A DNA stretch of 64,000 nucleotides from contig NZ_JABXWB010000001.1 in assembly GCF_013375555.1 (NCBI RefSeq), forward strand, positions 2,418,001-2,482,000. Reading direction: 5' to 3'. Below the pieces are notes generated by a model. That model was not told the DNA's origin, made no database searches, and worked only from the letters and a program-made list of their open reading frames with translations. Positions 22,060-32,219 of the stretch are shown here, one piece after another (position 1 is the first letter of the stretch; every line of letters begins with the position of its first letter). The position numbers were made by a program, and so were the translations under genes. The stretch is from Sphingobium sp. EM0848 (GTDB lineage Bacteria; Pseudomonadota; Alphaproteobacteria; Sphingomonadales; Sphingomonadaceae).

Positions 22060-22581
22060 ATGTCTGCCTTGCCGCTTGCCCTGATTTTCCTTGCCACGGT
22101 CGCCGCGATGGAAGGCTTCGCCTATGTCATGCATCGTTGGGTGATGCACGGACCGGGCTGGTTCCTCCACGCCAGCCACCACCGCCCACGCAGGGGCTTC
22201 TGGGAAGCCAACGACCTCTATTTCGTGATCTTCGCCATGCCCTCCATCCTGTTGCTGTTGGGCGGCGTGCAATGGCATTGGGGCGGCTGGGCAACAGCAA
22301 CCGGCGCGGGCATCGCCGCCTATGGCGCGATCTATCTTGGCTTCCACGACATCATCGTCCACCGCCGGATCGGCCATCGCCTTGTCCCGCGCTCACCCTA
22401 TATGAAGCGCATCGTCCAGGCCCATCGCCTGCATCATGCGGTCGAAAGCAGACAGGGCTGCGTCAGCTTCGGCTTCCTCGTCGCGCCCCGCCCGGAAGCA
22501 CTGAAACAGGCTCTGGCGCGAACCGACCGCACGCATATGCGCGGTGCCGAGGTCCACACCCCCATATCCCCAATCAAATGA
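22060..22581 (+). CDS. crtZ: Beta-carotene hydroxylase (CrtZ family, fatty-acid hydroxylase superfamily)
   Basis: A 173-residue membrane diiron hydroxylase. The histidine clusters of CrtZ are in order: HRWVMH, HASHH, HDIIVHRRIGH and AHRLHH, interleaved with hydrophobic helices. The enzyme hydroxylates the beta-ionone rings of beta-carotene to give zeaxanthin, fitting the yellow carotenoids of sphingomonads. No other carotenoid gene is nearby, so it stands alone. It is preceded by the porin terminator, implying its own promoter in the roughly 55-base gap. Confidence 0.92.
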   Translation: MSALPLALIFLATVAAMEGFAYVMHRWVMHGPGWFLHASHHRPRRGFWEANDLYFVIFAMPSILLLLGGVQWHWGGWATATGAGIAAYGAIYLGFHDIIVHRRIGHRLVPRSPYMKRIVQAHRLHHAVESRQGCVSFGFLVAPRPEALKQALARTDRTHMRGAEVHTPISPIK

Positions 22582-22608
22582 TCGTGAACGGCTGAGCCGA
22601 GAACCGCT

Positions 22609-23490
22609 TCAGCGGCTCCACCGCGCCCAGATGGCGGTCGGCAACATCAACCCGCGCGCCTCTTCCCGCACCGTCAGTTCGCCCGCTTCCACCGTTCCCG
22701 GCAGATCGGCAAAGGCCTGTTTCAGCAATTCCCCGATCGCCAGCGCCGACATGCGCACGGCATAGACGGTCAGGAACAGAAAACGGCTGTCCGCGTCCAG
22801 CAACTGGCGGCAATTGGCGATAAGGCCCGGAAGATCCTCCTCCAGCCGCCACACCTCGCCATCCGGCCCACGCCCATATTTGGGCGGATCGAGCAATATG
22901 CCGTCATAGCGCCGCCCCCGCCGCACCTCGCGCGCCACAAACTTGGCGGCATCGTCGACGATCCAGCGCACCGGCCGGTCTTCCAGCCCCGACAGCCCCG
23001 CATTGGCCCGCGCCTGCGCCACCGATTTCTTGGAGGCGTCGACATGCACCATCTGCGCGCCCGCCGCGGCCATCGCCAGCGTGCCGACGCCGGTATAGCC
23101 GAACAGGTTCATGACCTGCGGCGTGTCCCCGGCGGCGATCTTGTCGGCAACCTTGCCGCGCATCCAGTCCCAGACCGGCGCCATGTCGGGAAAGAAGCCC
23201 AGATGCCGGAAGGGCGTGCAACTCGACTGGAAAGTCACCTCATTCCAGCGCAGCGGCCAGCCTTCGGCCGGCACGGGCCGCTCATAGAACCAGCGCCCGC
23301 CACCTTCCTCGTCGGAACCGGGCACGAATTCGCCATCGGCCTGCCAATCGTCCTGCGCTGGCGCCCACATCGCCTGCGGCTCGGGCCGGATGAAGCGGAA
23401 GCGGCCATAGCGCTCCAGCTTCCGTCCATGGCCCGAATCGATCAGGCCATAATCGGCCCAGGGCTCACCAGGAAGGGTTTGAAGGTCCAC
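22609..23490 (-). CDS. Class I SAM-dependent (rRNA-type) methyltransferase
   Basis: A 293-residue protein whose C-terminal half is a Rossmann SAM methyltransferase. Motif I is VMNLFGYTGVGTLAMAAAGA, the acidic motif VHVDASKKSVAQARANA, and motif IV is LLDPPKYGRG. The PPK(Y/F)GRG motif resembles the RlmI/RlmK group of 23S rRNA m5C/m7G enzymes, so an RNA substrate is likely, but no PUA domain is visible. It begins only 3 bases after the thrC stop and is therefore probably co-transcribed with it. Confidence 0.85.
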   Translation of the reverse strand: MDLQTLPGEPWADYGLIDSGHGRKLERYGRFRFIRPEPQAMWAPAQDDWQADGEFVPGSDEEGGGRWFYERPVPAEGWPLRWNEVTFQSSCTPFRHLGFFPDMAPVWDWMRGKVADKIAAGDTPQVMNLFGYTGVGTLAMAAAGAQMVHVDASKKSVAQARANAGLSGLEDRPVRWIVDDAAKFVAREVRRGRRYDGILLDPPKYGRGPDGEVWRLEEDLPGLIANCRQLLDADSRFLFLTVYAVRMSALAIGELLKQAFADLPGTVEAGELTVREEARGLMLPTAIWARWSR

Positions 23491-23493
23491 CCC

Positions 23494-24894
23494 TCAGGCC
23501 CTCGGCGTCGCCCGCTCCGCCACATAGGCCGTGACCGCGTCGAAAGTGCCGGGCAGCTTGGCATAGGCCTCTTCCCGCGCGAACAGGTCACCGACCCGCG
23601 AAGGCAGGCCCGGACGGATTCCGGTCGCCCTTTCCACCGCCGTGGGGAACTTTGCCGGATGCGCCGTCGCCAGCGTCACCACCGGAACCGCCGGGTCGAG
23701 ATCAACCGTCCGCGCCGCCGCCAGACCGATGGCGCTGTGCGGATCGATCACCTGCCCCGCCGCGTCATAGGCCCAGCGCATCGCCATGGTCATGCCGTCA
23801 GCATCCACCCGCGCGGAGGTGAACAGCTTCGACGCCCCCTCCCGCTGCGCATTGGTCAGGCGCATCGCCTTGCTCGCCTCGAAGCCCTTCATCTGCTCGG
23901 CCAGCGCCTTGCCGTCACGCCCGCCGGCATCGAACAACAGCCGCTCGAAATTGGAGCTGACCTGGATGTCCATGCTCGGCGTCGCCGTCGCCACCACCTG
24001 GCCCTGGCTGTAGTCACCCTCAGCCAGCGCCCGATGCAGGATATCGTTGACGTTGGTGGCGACCATCAGCTTCGCCACCGGCAGGCCCATCTGCGCCGCG
24101 ACATAGCCCGCGAACACGTCGCCGAAATTGCCGGTCGGAACGGAGAAGGCGATCTCCCGCTCCGGCGCGCCCAGGCGGACGGCGGCGTAGAAATAATAGA
24201 CGACCTGCGCCATCAGCCGTGCCCAGTTGATGCTGTTCACCGCCGACAGGTTGAACCGGCGTGCAAAGGCCGCATCGTTGAACATCGCCTTCACCAGCGC
24301 CTGTGCGTCGTCGAAGCTGCCGTCGATGGCGATATTGTAGACATTGGGCGCCAGCACCGTGGTCATCTGGCGGCGCTGGACGTCCGACACACGGCCTTCG
24401 GGATGCAGCATGAAGATGTCGATCTTCGCCCGGCCCGCCACGGCATCGATCGCCGCCGATCCGGTATCGCCGGAGGTCGCGCCGACAATGGTCAGATGAT
24501 CGTCCCGGCGCGACAGGAAACGCTCGAACAATTGGCCGAGCAGTTGCAGCGCGACGTCCTTGAACGCCAGCGTCGGGCCATGGAACAGTTCGAGCAGCCA
24601 GTGCCGGTGATCCAGTTGAACCAGTGGCGTCACCGCGTCATGGCTGAACCGGCCATAGGCGGCCGTGCACAGCTCGCGCAATTCTTCTTCGCTCAGCGAT
24701 CCCGCGACGAAGGGCGCCATGACCCGCACCGCCGTTTCGACATAGGACAGGCCCGAAAGCGCGCGAATATCCTCGGCGGAGAAGCTGGGCCAGCTTTCCG
24801 GCAGATAGAGTCCACCATCGGACGCCAGCCCTGCCAGCGTCACATCCTCGAACCCGAGCGCGGGCGCGCTCCCCCTGGTGCTCACATATTGCAT
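23494..24894 (-). CDS. thrC: Threonine synthase
   Basis: ThrC converts O-phosphohomoserine to threonine with PLP. The 466-residue protein starts MQYVSTRG, typical of the family. The PLP lysine is at about residue 112 in GPTLAFKDVALQ, with SGDTGSAAIDAVAG binding the phosphate and AVNSINWARLMAQ further on. The open frame runs further upstream, but that part is not homologous and would overlap SURF1. ATG 24894 gives the family length. It is the penultimate gene of the long leftward respiratory cluster. Confidence 0.97.
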   Translation of the reverse strand: MQYVSTRGSAPALGFEDVTLAGLASDGGLYLPESWPSFSAEDIRALSGLSYVETAVRVMAPFVAGSLSEEELRELCTAAYGRFSHDAVTPLVQLDHRHWLLELFHGPTLAFKDVALQLLGQLFERFLSRRDDHLTIVGATSGDTGSAAIDAVAGRAKIDIFMLHPEGRVSDVQRRQMTTVLAPNVYNIAIDGSFDDAQALVKAMFNDAAFARRFNLSAVNSINWARLMAQVVYYFYAAVRLGAPEREIAFSVPTGNFGDVFAGYVAAQMGLPVAKLMVATNVNDILHRALAEGDYSQGQVVATATPSMDIQVSSNFERLLFDAGGRDGKALAEQMKGFEASKAMRLTNAQREGASKLFTSARVDADGMTMAMRWAYDAAGQVIDPHSAIGLAAARTVDLDPAVPVVTLATAHPAKFPTAVERATGIRPGLPSRVGDLFAREEAYAKLPGTFDAVTAYVAERATPRA

Positions 24895-24938
24895 GATGGG
24901 GTAGCCCGGTAGCGCTGGACGCGCCTTGGAGCAAGCTT

Positions 24939-25565
24939 TTAAGGCGCCGGGGTCCGTCTGGCGACAGCCAGAAGATAGATGATGACGGCAATGGCGGCAA
25001 AGAAGAACCATTGCACGGCATAGGCCAGATGGTTGTTGGGCACATCCGCCGCCGCCGGGGGCGCCAATGGCTTGAGGCCCGGCACACCCTCTCCCGCAAT
25101 CAGCATCGGCCGCAAAGGCAAGGCCTTGCCGCTGATCCGCGAGAGCAGGGAGCGATGATCCGGCTCCTCTCCGATCCATCCGCGCATCTGGCCGCCGCCC
25201 CATTGCGGTTTGGCATCGGGCCGGGCCGCCACGCCCGCCGCGACCAGCACACCCGGCCCCTCTGCTCCGGTCGCGCATTCGGCGATATAGCGATAGCCGG
25301 TCGATCCATCGGCCGCCCGGCCTGCCTCGCTATGCCAGCGGATCACATGCAGACAATGAACGGAGGATCGGCGGAAGAGCAAATCGGACGGCACGGGCGG
25401 AAAGGTTGGGAAAGTCACTGCGGGTCGCGCCGGGTTGGCGGCGACCAACGCAAGCATCGCTTCCTTTTCGGCCCGGCGCTGCAACTGCCAGACGCCAAGG
25501 CCGATCATCACCAGCACCGCCGCCGCGACGATCAGGGTCGGCAGGAGAGGCAGGCGCCGGATCAT
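24939..25565 (-). CDS. SURF1 family cytochrome c oxidase assembly protein
   Basis: A 208-residue inner-membrane protein with the SURF1 plan: one N-terminal helix (LPTLIVAAAVLVMIGLGVWQLQRR), a periplasmic domain, and a C-terminal helix (AVQWFFFAAIAVIIYLL) preceded by NNHLAYAVQW. The WQLQRRAEKE motif after helix 1 and the NHxxYAxQWF motif are diagnostic. SURF1 helps place haem a3 in oxidase subunit I. Its ATG overlaps the TGA of the DUF983 gene. Confidence 0.92.
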   Translation of the reverse strand: MIRRLPLLPTLIVAAAVLVMIGLGVWQLQRRAEKEAMLALVAANPARPAVTFPTFPPVPSDLLFRRSSVHCLHVIRWHSEAGRAADGSTGYRYIAECATGAEGPGVLVAAGVAARPDAKPQWGGGQMRGWIGEEPDHRSLLSRISGKALPLRPMLIAGEGVPGLKPLAPPAAADVPNNHLAYAVQWFFFAAIAVIIYLLAVARRTPAP

Positions 25566-25972
25566 TGGTCACGCTCCCTGACCTTCAGCTGCCCCTCACG
25601 CGCCTTGTTGCGATACTCGAGGATCAGCAGCATGGCCTTCGCCACGCGCAGGCTCCCGACTACGGCCAGCACCGTCAACGGCGTCCACAACAGGATATGC
25701 AGCCAGAGCGGGGGATGCACCTTCAGTTCCAAGGTCAGCGCCAATGCCACCATCACGGCGCCAACGATCAGGGTCAGGAAGGCAGCCGGGCCGTCACCGA
25801 CATTGAACTGCCCAAGATCAAGCCCGCAAGCCCGGCAGGAAGGGGCGAAGCGCACCGGCCCGACAAACATCGTCGCCGCGCCGCATTGCGGGCACGCCCC
25901 ACGCGCCGCTGCCATCAGCAGGGGCTGCGATGCACCGGAAACAGGATCGGTCGATAGCATGGAATCAGGCAT
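25562..25972 (-). CDS. DUF983 family membrane protein
   Basis: A 136-residue protein with an N-terminal zinc-ribbon-like pair of CxxC motifs (CPQCGAATMF and CRACGLDL) followed by two transmembrane helices. This is the DUF983 layout, consistently found in alphaproteobacterial cox clusters between subunit III and SURF1. Its role is unknown, but the location implies oxidase biogenesis. It is coupled to SURF1 by an ATGA overlap. A hairpin separates it from ctaE, so expression may be partly independent. Confidence 0.88.
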   Translation of the reverse strand: MPDSMLSTDPVSGASQPLLMAAARGACPQCGAATMFVGPVRFAPSCRACGLDLGQFNVGDGPAAFLTLIVGAVMVALALTLELKVHPPLWLHILLWTPLTVLAVVGSLRVAKAMLLILEYRNKAREGQLKVRERDQ

Positions 25973-25982
25973 AGGGCCGCCT

Positions 25983-26020
25983 TTCCAAAAAGAAAACGGC
26001 CGGATCGCATCCGGCCGTTT
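25983..26020 (-). terminator. Hairpin/terminator between ctaE and DUF983 genes
   Basis: A perfect 12-bp stem, AAACGGCCGGAT / ATCCGGCCGTTT, with a CGC loop. On the minus strand it is followed by a T-rich stretch (TTTTCTTTTTGG overlaps and extends the stem). It should reduce read-through into DUF983-SURF1-thrC. Confidence 0.8.
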
Positions 26021-26049
26021 CTACCCAAATCATGGACGAAGCCGTCCGA

Positions 26050-26880
26050 TCAGCCGCCGTGGACCGGCGCGCCCCAGCCACCCCAGACATAGATGACGAC
26101 GAAGAGGAACAACCACACGACGTCGACAAAATGCCAATACCAGGCTGCGGCTTCAAAACCGAAATGCTGGCGCGGGGTGAAATCGCCCCGATGCGCGCGG
26201 ATCAGGTTCACGATCAGGAAGATGGTGCCGATCAGGACGTGGAAGCCGTGGAAGCCGGTCGCCATGTAGAAGGCGGAGCTATAGGGCGTGTGACCGAAGG
26301 GGAACGGCGCATGCGCATATTCATAGGCCTGGATCGAGGAGAAGAGCAGGCCGAGGATGACGGTGATCGTCAGACCCCGCTTCAATCCCTCGCGATCGCC
26401 ATGGATCAGCGCGTGGTGCGCCCAGGTGACGGTCGTGCCCGAACAGAGCAGGATCAGCGTGTTGAGCAGCGGCAGTTCGAAGGCGTTCATCACCTCGATG
26501 CCCTTGGACGGGAACATCCCGTCGATCGGCGCGAGCTGGCTCGGGAAGAGCGAGAAGTCGAAGAAGGACCAGAACCAGCCGACGAAGAACATCACTTCCG
26601 ATGCGATGAACAGGATCATGCCGTAGCGCAGATGAAGCTGCACCACCGGCGTATGGTCCCCGGCATGGGCTTCGGCAATGACGTTGCTCCACCAGCTGAA
26701 CATGGTGAACAGCACGCCTGCCACGCCGATCAGGAAAACCCAGCCGCCGCCGGCCGGCATGGCGTCGGGATGCATCCACATGATCGCGCCAAAGGCCATG
26801 ACCAGCGCCGACATAGAGCCGAATAGCGGCCAGATGCTGGGCGGAAGAATATGATAATCGTGGTTCTTGGCGCCTGCCAT
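26050..26880 (-). CDS. ctaE: Cytochrome c oxidase subunit III
   Basis: A 276-residue, seven-helix subunit III of the aa3-type oxidase. Visible family motifs are [17 protein letters not shown] at the N-terminus, [37 protein letters not shown], and the C-terminal [18 protein letters not shown]. It supports subunit I and lines the oxygen/proton entry. It is part of the ctaC-ctaD-ctaB-x-ctaG-ctaE cluster, 35 bases after ctaG. Confidence 0.97.
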   Translation of the reverse strand: MAGAKNHDYHILPPSIWPLFGSMSALVMAFGAIMWMHPDAMPAGGGWVFLIGVAGVLFTMFSWWSNVIAEAHAGDHTPVVQLHLRYGMILFIASEVMFFVGWFWSFFDFSLFPSQLAPIDGMFPSKGIEVMNAFELPLLNTLILLCSGTTVTWAHHALIHGDREGLKRGLTITVILGLLFSSIQAYEYAHAPFPFGHTPYSSAFYMATGFHGFHVLIGTIFLIVNLIRAHRGDFTPRQHFGFEAAAWYWHFVDVVWLFLFVVIYVWGGWGAPVHGG

Positions 26881-26915
26881 GACGTTCTCATCCCCGTTCG
26901 CGTTATCGTTGTTGC

Positions 26916-27491
26916 TTAGCTTGGCTTTTTATCCTGCTCAACAGGATAGAAGGTATAGCTCAGCGTGATTTCCTGTGTGTCCTTATTGTCGTAATCGTCC
27001 AATATCTTGGGATCGACATAATAGATCACCGGCATGCGGACCTCTTCCCCCGGCTGCAAGGTTTGCTGGGTGAAGCAGAAACATTGAATCTTGGTGAAAT
27101 AGGCCCCGGCCTGCAAAGGTGTGACGTTGAAGCTGGCCGTGCCCGTAACGGGCTTGTCCGACATGTTCTTGGCCAGGAAAATCGCCATGCTGCGGGCACC
27201 GACCGTCACCGTCTGGGTCGCATGTTCAGGGCGAAACTGCCAGGGCATGCCGGGCGCCACGTTGGAATCGAAGCGAATCGACATGCGGTGCCCAGTGGCT
27301 TCACGCACCTGCACATCAGCGGCGGCCCGCTGCGTGGTGCCACCAAAGCCAGTGCGCTCGCAAAAAATCCGATAGAGCGGAACCGAGGCGAAACCGAGGC
27401 CCAGCATGGCCAGGCCAACGCCCGCCATCCAGATCATCGTCCGCCGGTTGCGGCGGCCCTGATCAAAGGGAGAAGGAGGCAGACTCGCCAT
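26916..27491 (-). CDS. ctaG: Cytochrome c oxidase copper chaperone CtaG (Cox11)
   Basis: A 191-residue Cox11-type protein that delivers copper to the CuB site. One N-terminal helix ([27 protein letters not shown]) is followed by a periplasmic Ig-like domain. The copper-binding motif [10 protein letters not shown] is present, as are VPLYRIFC and [13 protein letters not shown] 27491 overlaps the stop of the upstream 43-codon gene (TGATG), so the two are translationally coupled. Confidence 0.96.
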   Translation of the reverse strand: MASLPPSPFDQGRRNRRTMIWMAGVGLAMLGLGFASVPLYRIFCERTGFGGTTQRAAADVQVREATGHRMSIRFDSNVAPGMPWQFRPEHATQTVTVGARSMAIFLAKNMSDKPVTGTASFNVTPLQAGAYFTKIQCFCFTQQTLQPGEEVRMPVIYYVDPKILDDYDNKDTQEITLSYTFYPVEQDKKPS

Positions 27492-27622
27492 CAATGCCCC
27501 CCGCTGATCTTGGCGATGGTGATGGCGTAGAAGAGAATGACCAACCCGCCGAGCAACAGCCCCGTCACAATGGCGCGGCTTTTCTGACGGGTACGGATTT
27601 GCCGGTCTTCTTCGGGCGTCAT
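27491..27622 (-). CDS. Small single-helix membrane protein in the cox cluster (43 aa)
   Basis: A 43-residue protein starting [18 protein letters not shown]: a charged cytoplasmic N-terminus, then one transmembrane helix ([20 protein letters not shown]), ending ISGGH. It overlaps ctaB upstream by ATGA (27619-27622) and ctaG downstream by TGATG, so the position and frame are fixed on both sides. Tiny one-helix proteins of this kind (CoxF-like) are often seen between ctaB and ctaG in alphaproteobacteria. Its function is unknown, but an oxidase-assembly role is likely. Confidence 0.85.
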   Translation of the reverse strand: MTPEEDRQIRTRQKSRAIVTGLLLGGLVILFYAITIAKISGGH

Positions 27623-28539
27623 GGGAACATCCATCGGTCAGCCACTACCGCTCCAAACAACAGGAAGAGGTAAAGGATCGAATATTTGAACAGCCGCTTT
27701 TCCGGACCCATGCGCGCGGGATCACTCTCACGGTGGCGGTAGACCTGAAAGGCGAAGACCGCAAACAGCGCCGTGCCGAGCAGCGCCGCCGTGCCATAGA
27801 CCGGGCCGGTCAGACGCAAGATCACCGGCGCCATCGCCGCCGCAGCCATGATCGCGGTGTAGAACCAGATCTGGCGGCGCGTGACGACTTCACCCGAAAC
27901 GACCGGCAACATGGGAATGCCGGCGGCGGCATAATCCGTCTTCACGAACAGCGCGAGCGACCAGAAGTGCGGCGGAGTCCAGAAGAAGACCAGCATGAAA
28001 AGGGCGATAGGCAGCGCACCGATATCCCCCGTCACCGCTGCCCAGCCAATCACCGGCGGGAAAGCGCCCGCAGCACCACCGATCACAATATTCTGCGCCG
28101 TCCGGGGCTTCAGCCAGATGGTGTAGATGAAGACGTAGAAGAGGATCGACACTGCCAGCACGGCCGCCGCAAGCCAGTTGGTCGCGATCCCCATCAGCAG
28201 TACCGAAAAGAAGGAGAGACCCACGCCGAAATGCAGAGCCGATTGCCGGTCCATCCGTCCGCCGGGAATCGGACGATTGGCCGTGCGCTTCATCTTCGCG
28301 TCGATATCGGCCTCATACCATTGGTTGAGCGTCGCCGCCGCACCTGCGCCCAGCGCAATGCAGAGAATCGCCGTAAAGCCGAGTACCGGATGAATATGAC
28401 CCGGCGCAGCAAGCAGGCCACATAGCCCGGTGAAAACCACCAGGGTCATTACCCGCGGCTTGGTCAGCGCGACGAAATCCCGCCAATGGGCGGGAATCAC
28501 AGATGCTGAACCTTCCGACATGACCGGCGAACTTGCCAT
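27619..28539 (-). CDS. ctaB: Protoheme IX farnesyltransferase (haem O synthase)
   Basis: A 306-residue UbiA-type prenyltransferase that makes haem O from haem B. The Asp-rich motif [19 protein letters not shown] is complete, and multiple helices follow, with the second-loop motif [12 protein letters not shown]. Haem O is the precursor of haem A for subunit I. It lies between ctaD and the 43-codon gene and is coupled to the latter. Confidence 0.97.
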   Translation of the reverse strand: MASSPVMSEGSASVIPAHWRDFVALTKPRVMTLVVFTGLCGLLAAPGHIHPVLGFTAILCIALGAGAAATLNQWYEADIDAKMKRTANRPIPGGRMDRQSALHFGVGLSFFSVLLMGIATNWLAAAVLAVSILFYVFIYTIWLKPRTAQNIVIGGAAGAFPPVIGWAAVTGDIGALPIALFMLVFFWTPPHFWSLALFVKTDYAAAGIPMLPVVSGEVVTRRQIWFYTAIMAAAAMAPVILRLTGPVYGTAALLGTALFAVFAFQVYRHRESDPARMGPEKRLFKYSILYLFLLFGAVVADRWMFP

Positions 28540-28662
28540 AATCTCCTCATACGGCAGCCCGGCACGATGGTCCGCGCCGGGCCTGCTCCGTGTTTGCTGG
28601 AACTGGCGCGCCCTTACGCCAATCCCGGCATTCCCGCAAATCGGAATGCCCCAAGGCTGCGA

Positions 28663-30330
28663 TCAGTCGATGACCGGCAGCGTTTCGAACTGGTGGAAGG
28701 GCGGCGGGCTGGACAGCGTCCATTCCAGCGTCGTGGCGCCTTCGCCCCAGGGATTGCCCTCCGCCTTCTTGCCGGCAACGAGCGACCAGACAAGATTGAC
28801 GAAGAAGATCAGCATGCCGGCGGCCATGACCTCATAGCCGTGGCTGGCGAACTTGTTCCAATAGGCAAAGGCTTCCGGATAGTCCGGGTAGCGGCGGGGC
28901 ATGCCCGACAGGCCCAGGAAGTGCATCGGGAAGAACAGCATGTTCACGCCGACGAAGAACACCCAGAAGTGCAGGTGGCCGAGGAATTCATTGTACATCC
29001 GGCCCGACATTTTCGGGAACCAGTAGTAGAAGCCCGCGAACAGGCCGAAGACCGCGCCCAGCGACAGCACATAGTGGAAGTGTGCGACGACATAATAGGT
29101 GTCGTGCAGCACGTCGTCGACGCCGCCATTGGCCAGCACCACGCCGGTGACGCCGCCCACGGTGAACAGGAAGATGAAGCCCAGCGCCCAGACCATCGGG
29201 GTCTTGTAGCTGATCGAGCCGCCCCAGATCGTCGCGATCCAGGAAAAGATCTTGATGCCGGTGGGCACCGCGATGACCATCGTGGCGGCGGTGAAGTACA
29301 TCTTCACGTTCACCGACATGCCGGTGACGAACATGTGGTGCGCCCACACGACGAAGCCGACCACACCGATCGCGACCATGGCATAGGCCATGCCGAGATA
29401 GCCGAAGACCGGCTTGCGGCTGAAGGTCGAAACGATCTGGCTGACGATGCCGAAGCCCGGCAGGATCATGATGTACACTTCGGGGTGGCCGAAGAACCAG
29501 AAGAGATGCTGGTACAGTTCCGGATCGCCACCGCCGGCGGCATCATAGAAGGTCGTGCCGAAATTGCGGTCGGTCAGCAACATGGTGATCGCGGCGGCCA
29601 GAACCGGCAGCGCGAGCAGCAACAGGAAGGCGGTGACCAGCACCGACCAGACGAACAGCGGCATCTTGTGCAGGGTCATGCCCGGCGCGCGCATGTTCAA
29701 AATGGTGGTGATGAAGTTGATCGCACCCAGGATCGAGCTGGCGCCCGCAATGTGCAGCGACAGGATCGCCATGTCGACCGCCGGCCCCGCAGAACCGCTG
29801 GTCGAGAGCGGCGCGTAGACCGTCCAGCCGGTGCCCGCACCATTGCCGGTGCCGCCGGGGAAGAAGCTCGAACCGAGCAGTAGCGCAAAAGCCGGGATGA
29901 GCAGCCAGAAGCTGATATTGTTCATCCGCGGGAAGGCCATGTCCGGCGCGCCGATCATGATCGGCACGAACCAGTTGCCGAAGCCGCCGATCATCGCGGG
30001 CATCACCATGAAGAAGACCATGATGAGGCCGTGCGCCGTGATCAGCACGTTCCAGAGGTGATAGGCCTGATCGAGCGTGGCGCTTGGGCCATCGCTGAAC
30101 TGCGCCCAGGTCTGGAGATACTGGATGCCCGGCTCCGCCAGTTCGGCGCGCATCAGGCCCGAAATCGCACCGCCGATGATGCCGGCGATGATCGCGAAGA
30201 TCAGATAGAGCGTGCCGATATCCTTGTGGTTGGTCGACATGAACCAACGCTGGAAGAAGGCCGGCTTGTGATCGGCGTCATGATGCTCGTGCACATGATC
30301 GCCGTGATGATCTGCGGTAATGGTGGTCAT
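28663..30330 (-). CDS. ctaD: Cytochrome c oxidase subunit I (aa3-type)
   Basis: The 555-residue catalytic subunit with 12 helices. It has the A1-type active site: [17 protein letters not shown] holds a CuB histidine, the proton-loading Glu and the cross-linked Tyr. [10 protein letters not shown] gives two more CuB ligands, and [15 protein letters not shown] the haem a3/a ligands. The D-channel entry [11 protein letters not shown] is present. It reduces O2 to water while pumping protons. It lies 18 bases after ctaC. Confidence 0.98.
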   Translation of the reverse strand: MTTITADHHGDHVHEHHDADHKPAFFQRWFMSTNHKDIGTLYLIFAIIAGIIGGAISGLMRAELAEPGIQYLQTWAQFSDGPSATLDQAYHLWNVLITAHGLIMVFFMVMPAMIGGFGNWFVPIMIGAPDMAFPRMNNISFWLLIPAFALLLGSSFFPGGTGNGAGTGWTVYAPLSTSGSAGPAVDMAILSLHIAGASSILGAINFITTILNMRAPGMTLHKMPLFVWSVLVTAFLLLLALPVLAAAITMLLTDRNFGTTFYDAAGGGDPELYQHLFWFFGHPEVYIMILPGFGIVSQIVSTFSRKPVFGYLGMAYAMVAIGVVGFVVWAHHMFVTGMSVNVKMYFTAATMVIAVPTGIKIFSWIATIWGGSISYKTPMVWALGFIFLFTVGGVTGVVLANGGVDDVLHDTYYVVAHFHYVLSLGAVFGLFAGFYYWFPKMSGRMYNEFLGHLHFWVFFVGVNMLFFPMHFLGLSGMPRRYPDYPEAFAYWNKFASHGYEVMAAGMLIFFVNLVWSLVAGKKAEGNPWGEGATTLEWTLSSPPPFHQFETLPVID

Positions 30331-30348
30331 GGCGTATCTGCCCTTACA

Positions 30349-31353
30349 TCAAAGCTTGGCGGCGGGGGCGGCGGGCTGGGCGGCCTGAGCGGTCGTCGCC
30401 GCACCTGCGCCCTTGAGCTTCCCGCCCTGCGAGAGCAGCCACTGGTCGAATTGGGCCGGCGGAAGCGCCTCGACCGCGATCGGCATGAAGCCGTGGCGGG
30501 CGCCGCACAGTTCCGAGCACTGGCCGTAATAGACGCCCGGCTTCTCGATGGTGAAGCTCTTCTCATTGAGACGGCCCGGCACCGCGTCCATCTTCACCCA
30601 GAGCGAAGGCACCGCGAAGCTGTGGATCACGTCAGCGCCGGTGATGATCAGCTTGATCGGACGACCGACCGGCAGGACCAGCCGATTGTCGGGCGCCAGC
30701 AGATAGGGCTCACCATTGGCCTCCGCCTTGTCCCTGGGCAGCAGGTTGGAAACGAACTCAGGAATCCCGTTGTCGGGATATTCATAGCCCCAATACCATT
30801 GATAGCCGGTGACCTTGACAGTCAGCGCATCTTTGGGCGCGGGCTTGTACTGGTCGGCGAGCAGCCCGATCGAGGGCACCGCGATCACCAGCAGGATGAC
30901 CACCGGCACCACGGTCCAGATCACCTCGATCACCGTATTGTGCGAGGTTTTGGACGGCGTCGGATTGGCGCTCTGGCGGAAGCGGACCATCACATAGAGC
31001 ATCAGGACGAGCACGAAGATCGAGATGATGGTGATGATCGGCAGCAGCATCTGGTCATGCAGCCAGCGGGCCGTGTGGCCGGTCGGCGAAAACTGCTTCT
31101 GAAGGGTGATTTCACCCGGCATCGGCATCCCGATGCCCAGGGTCGGCTTCATGCGCGGCGGCGCGGCGACCTTTTCTGCGGAAGCGGCGGCGGGTGCCGC
31201 GGCATTGCTGGCCGAATCGGCGGCCGCCGTTTCATTTCCGGCGGCGGGCGCCGCGACTGCGGCATTCTCCTGCGCCAGTGCCGGACCGTTCATCGCGAGT
31301 GTGGGCGCAAAGGCCAACAACCCGGCGAGGACGAGCGATTTCACCTTTTTCAT
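30349..31353 (-). CDS. ctaC: Cytochrome c oxidase subunit II
   Basis: A 334-residue subunit II with a signal peptide (KSLVLAGLLAFAPTLAMNGPALAQ), an Ala-rich linker, two helices, and a periplasmic cupredoxin domain with the complete CuA site (YGQCSELCGARHGFMP plus the upstream His in IHSFAVPSLWVK). It receives electrons from cytochrome c. The N-terminal Ala/Glu-rich segment before the first helix is longer than usual, and a second Ala/Pro-rich tail closes the protein. It is the first gene of the leftward cluster. Confidence 0.97.
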   Translation of the reverse strand: MKKVKSLVLAGLLAFAPTLAMNGPALAQENAAVAAPAAGNETAAADSASNAAAPAAASAEKVAAPPRMKPTLGIGMPMPGEITLQKQFSPTGHTARWLHDQMLLPIITIISIFVLVLMLYVMVRFRQSANPTPSKTSHNTVIEVIWTVVPVVILLVIAVPSIGLLADQYKPAPKDALTVKVTGYQWYWGYEYPDNGIPEFVSNLLPRDKAEANGEPYLLAPDNRLVLPVGRPIKLIITGADVIHSFAVPSLWVKMDAVPGRLNEKSFTIEKPGVYYGQCSELCGARHGFMPIAVEALPPAQFDQWLLSQGGKLKGAGAATTAQAAQPAAPAAKL

Positions 31354-31631
31354 AGCGTCTTCTTACCCCGTAACCCCTTGGCGCCGCTGCAACGAAGACA
31401 CACGCATGGATACGCCTCCCCCCGCCTGTTTCGGTCCGCCACGGCTTATAAGCATCGTTTTTTTATGCCTCAACCTTCCACAACCAGATTTTCTTCGCTG
31501 TTGCAACGCCTAGTTGGTGAGCCTATCTCGCTCCCCGCGCACAGGGGCGCGATCATGGGGCGACCCATGAAGGGAAGACGGGCCGCTTCGACATCAGGCA
31601 GGCGGCGCGGACGAATGGATCGAAGAATCGA

Positions 31632-32213
31632 ATGACCGACGAGGAAGTATTAGCGGAATTCAGGGCTGCGGGCGCGTTGCTGGAGGGGCATTTCATTCTG
31701 TCCTCCGGCCGCCGCAGCGCCAATTATCTTCAGTGCGCCCGCGTGCTGATGAACGCCGAACGCGCGGGTCGGCTGGCGCGCGCCACGGTGCAGAAATTGC
31801 CGCGCGAAATGCGGCAGGAGATCGATCTGGTCGTTTCTCCGGCCATGGGCGGCCTTATCATCGGCCATGAGGTCGGTCGCGCGCTCGACAAGGATGCGGT
31901 GTTCCTCGAACGCCCCGAAGGCACGTTCGAACTGCGCCGCGGCTTTGCCATCACCCCAGGCCAGAAGGTGCTGATGGTCGAGGACGTAGTGACCACAGGC
32001 CTGTCCTCGCGTCAGGCGATCGAGGCGGTCGAGGCCGAAGGCGGCATCGTCGTCGCGGAAGTCGCGCTGGTCGATCGATCGGCAGGCGAAGTCGATCTGG
32101 GCGTCCCCTTCTACCCGCTCGTCAGCATCAATTTCCCGGTCTATGAGGCCGACCAGATTCCGCCCGAACTGGCGGCGATCCCGGCGACCAAGCCCGGCAG
32201 CCGGAAGCAGTAG
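31632..32213 (+). CDS. pyrE: Orotate phosphoribosyltransferase
   Basis: PyrE makes orotidine 5'-phosphate from orotate and PRPP in pyrimidine synthesis. At 193 residues it has the usual length. FILSSGRRSANYLQCARVL is the family N-terminal motif, and the PRPP loop is VLMVEDVVTTGLSSRQAIE. It is the first gene of a rightward run with pdxJ, acpS and lepB, and diverges from ctaC across a 278-base gap that must hold both promoters. Confidence 0.96.
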   Translation: MTDEEVLAEFRAAGALLEGHFILSSGRRSANYLQCARVLMNAERAGRLARATVQKLPREMRQEIDLVVSPAMGGLIIGHEVGRALDKDAVFLERPEGTFELRRGFAITPGQKVLMVEDVVTTGLSSRQAIEAVEAEGGIVVAEVALVDRSAGEVDLGVPFYPLVSINFPVYEADQIPPELAAIPATKPGSRKQ

Positions 32214-32219
32214 AAGCCC

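Noticed and set aside
23044..24912. Long plus-strand open frame opposite thrC and the methyltransferase gene.
   Set aside because: Same reason: antisense to well-identified genes, no RBS, no domain.
28567..29883. Long plus-strand open frame opposite ctaD.
   Set aside because: Product is Asp/His/Glu-rich and matches nothing. ctaD on the other strand is complete.
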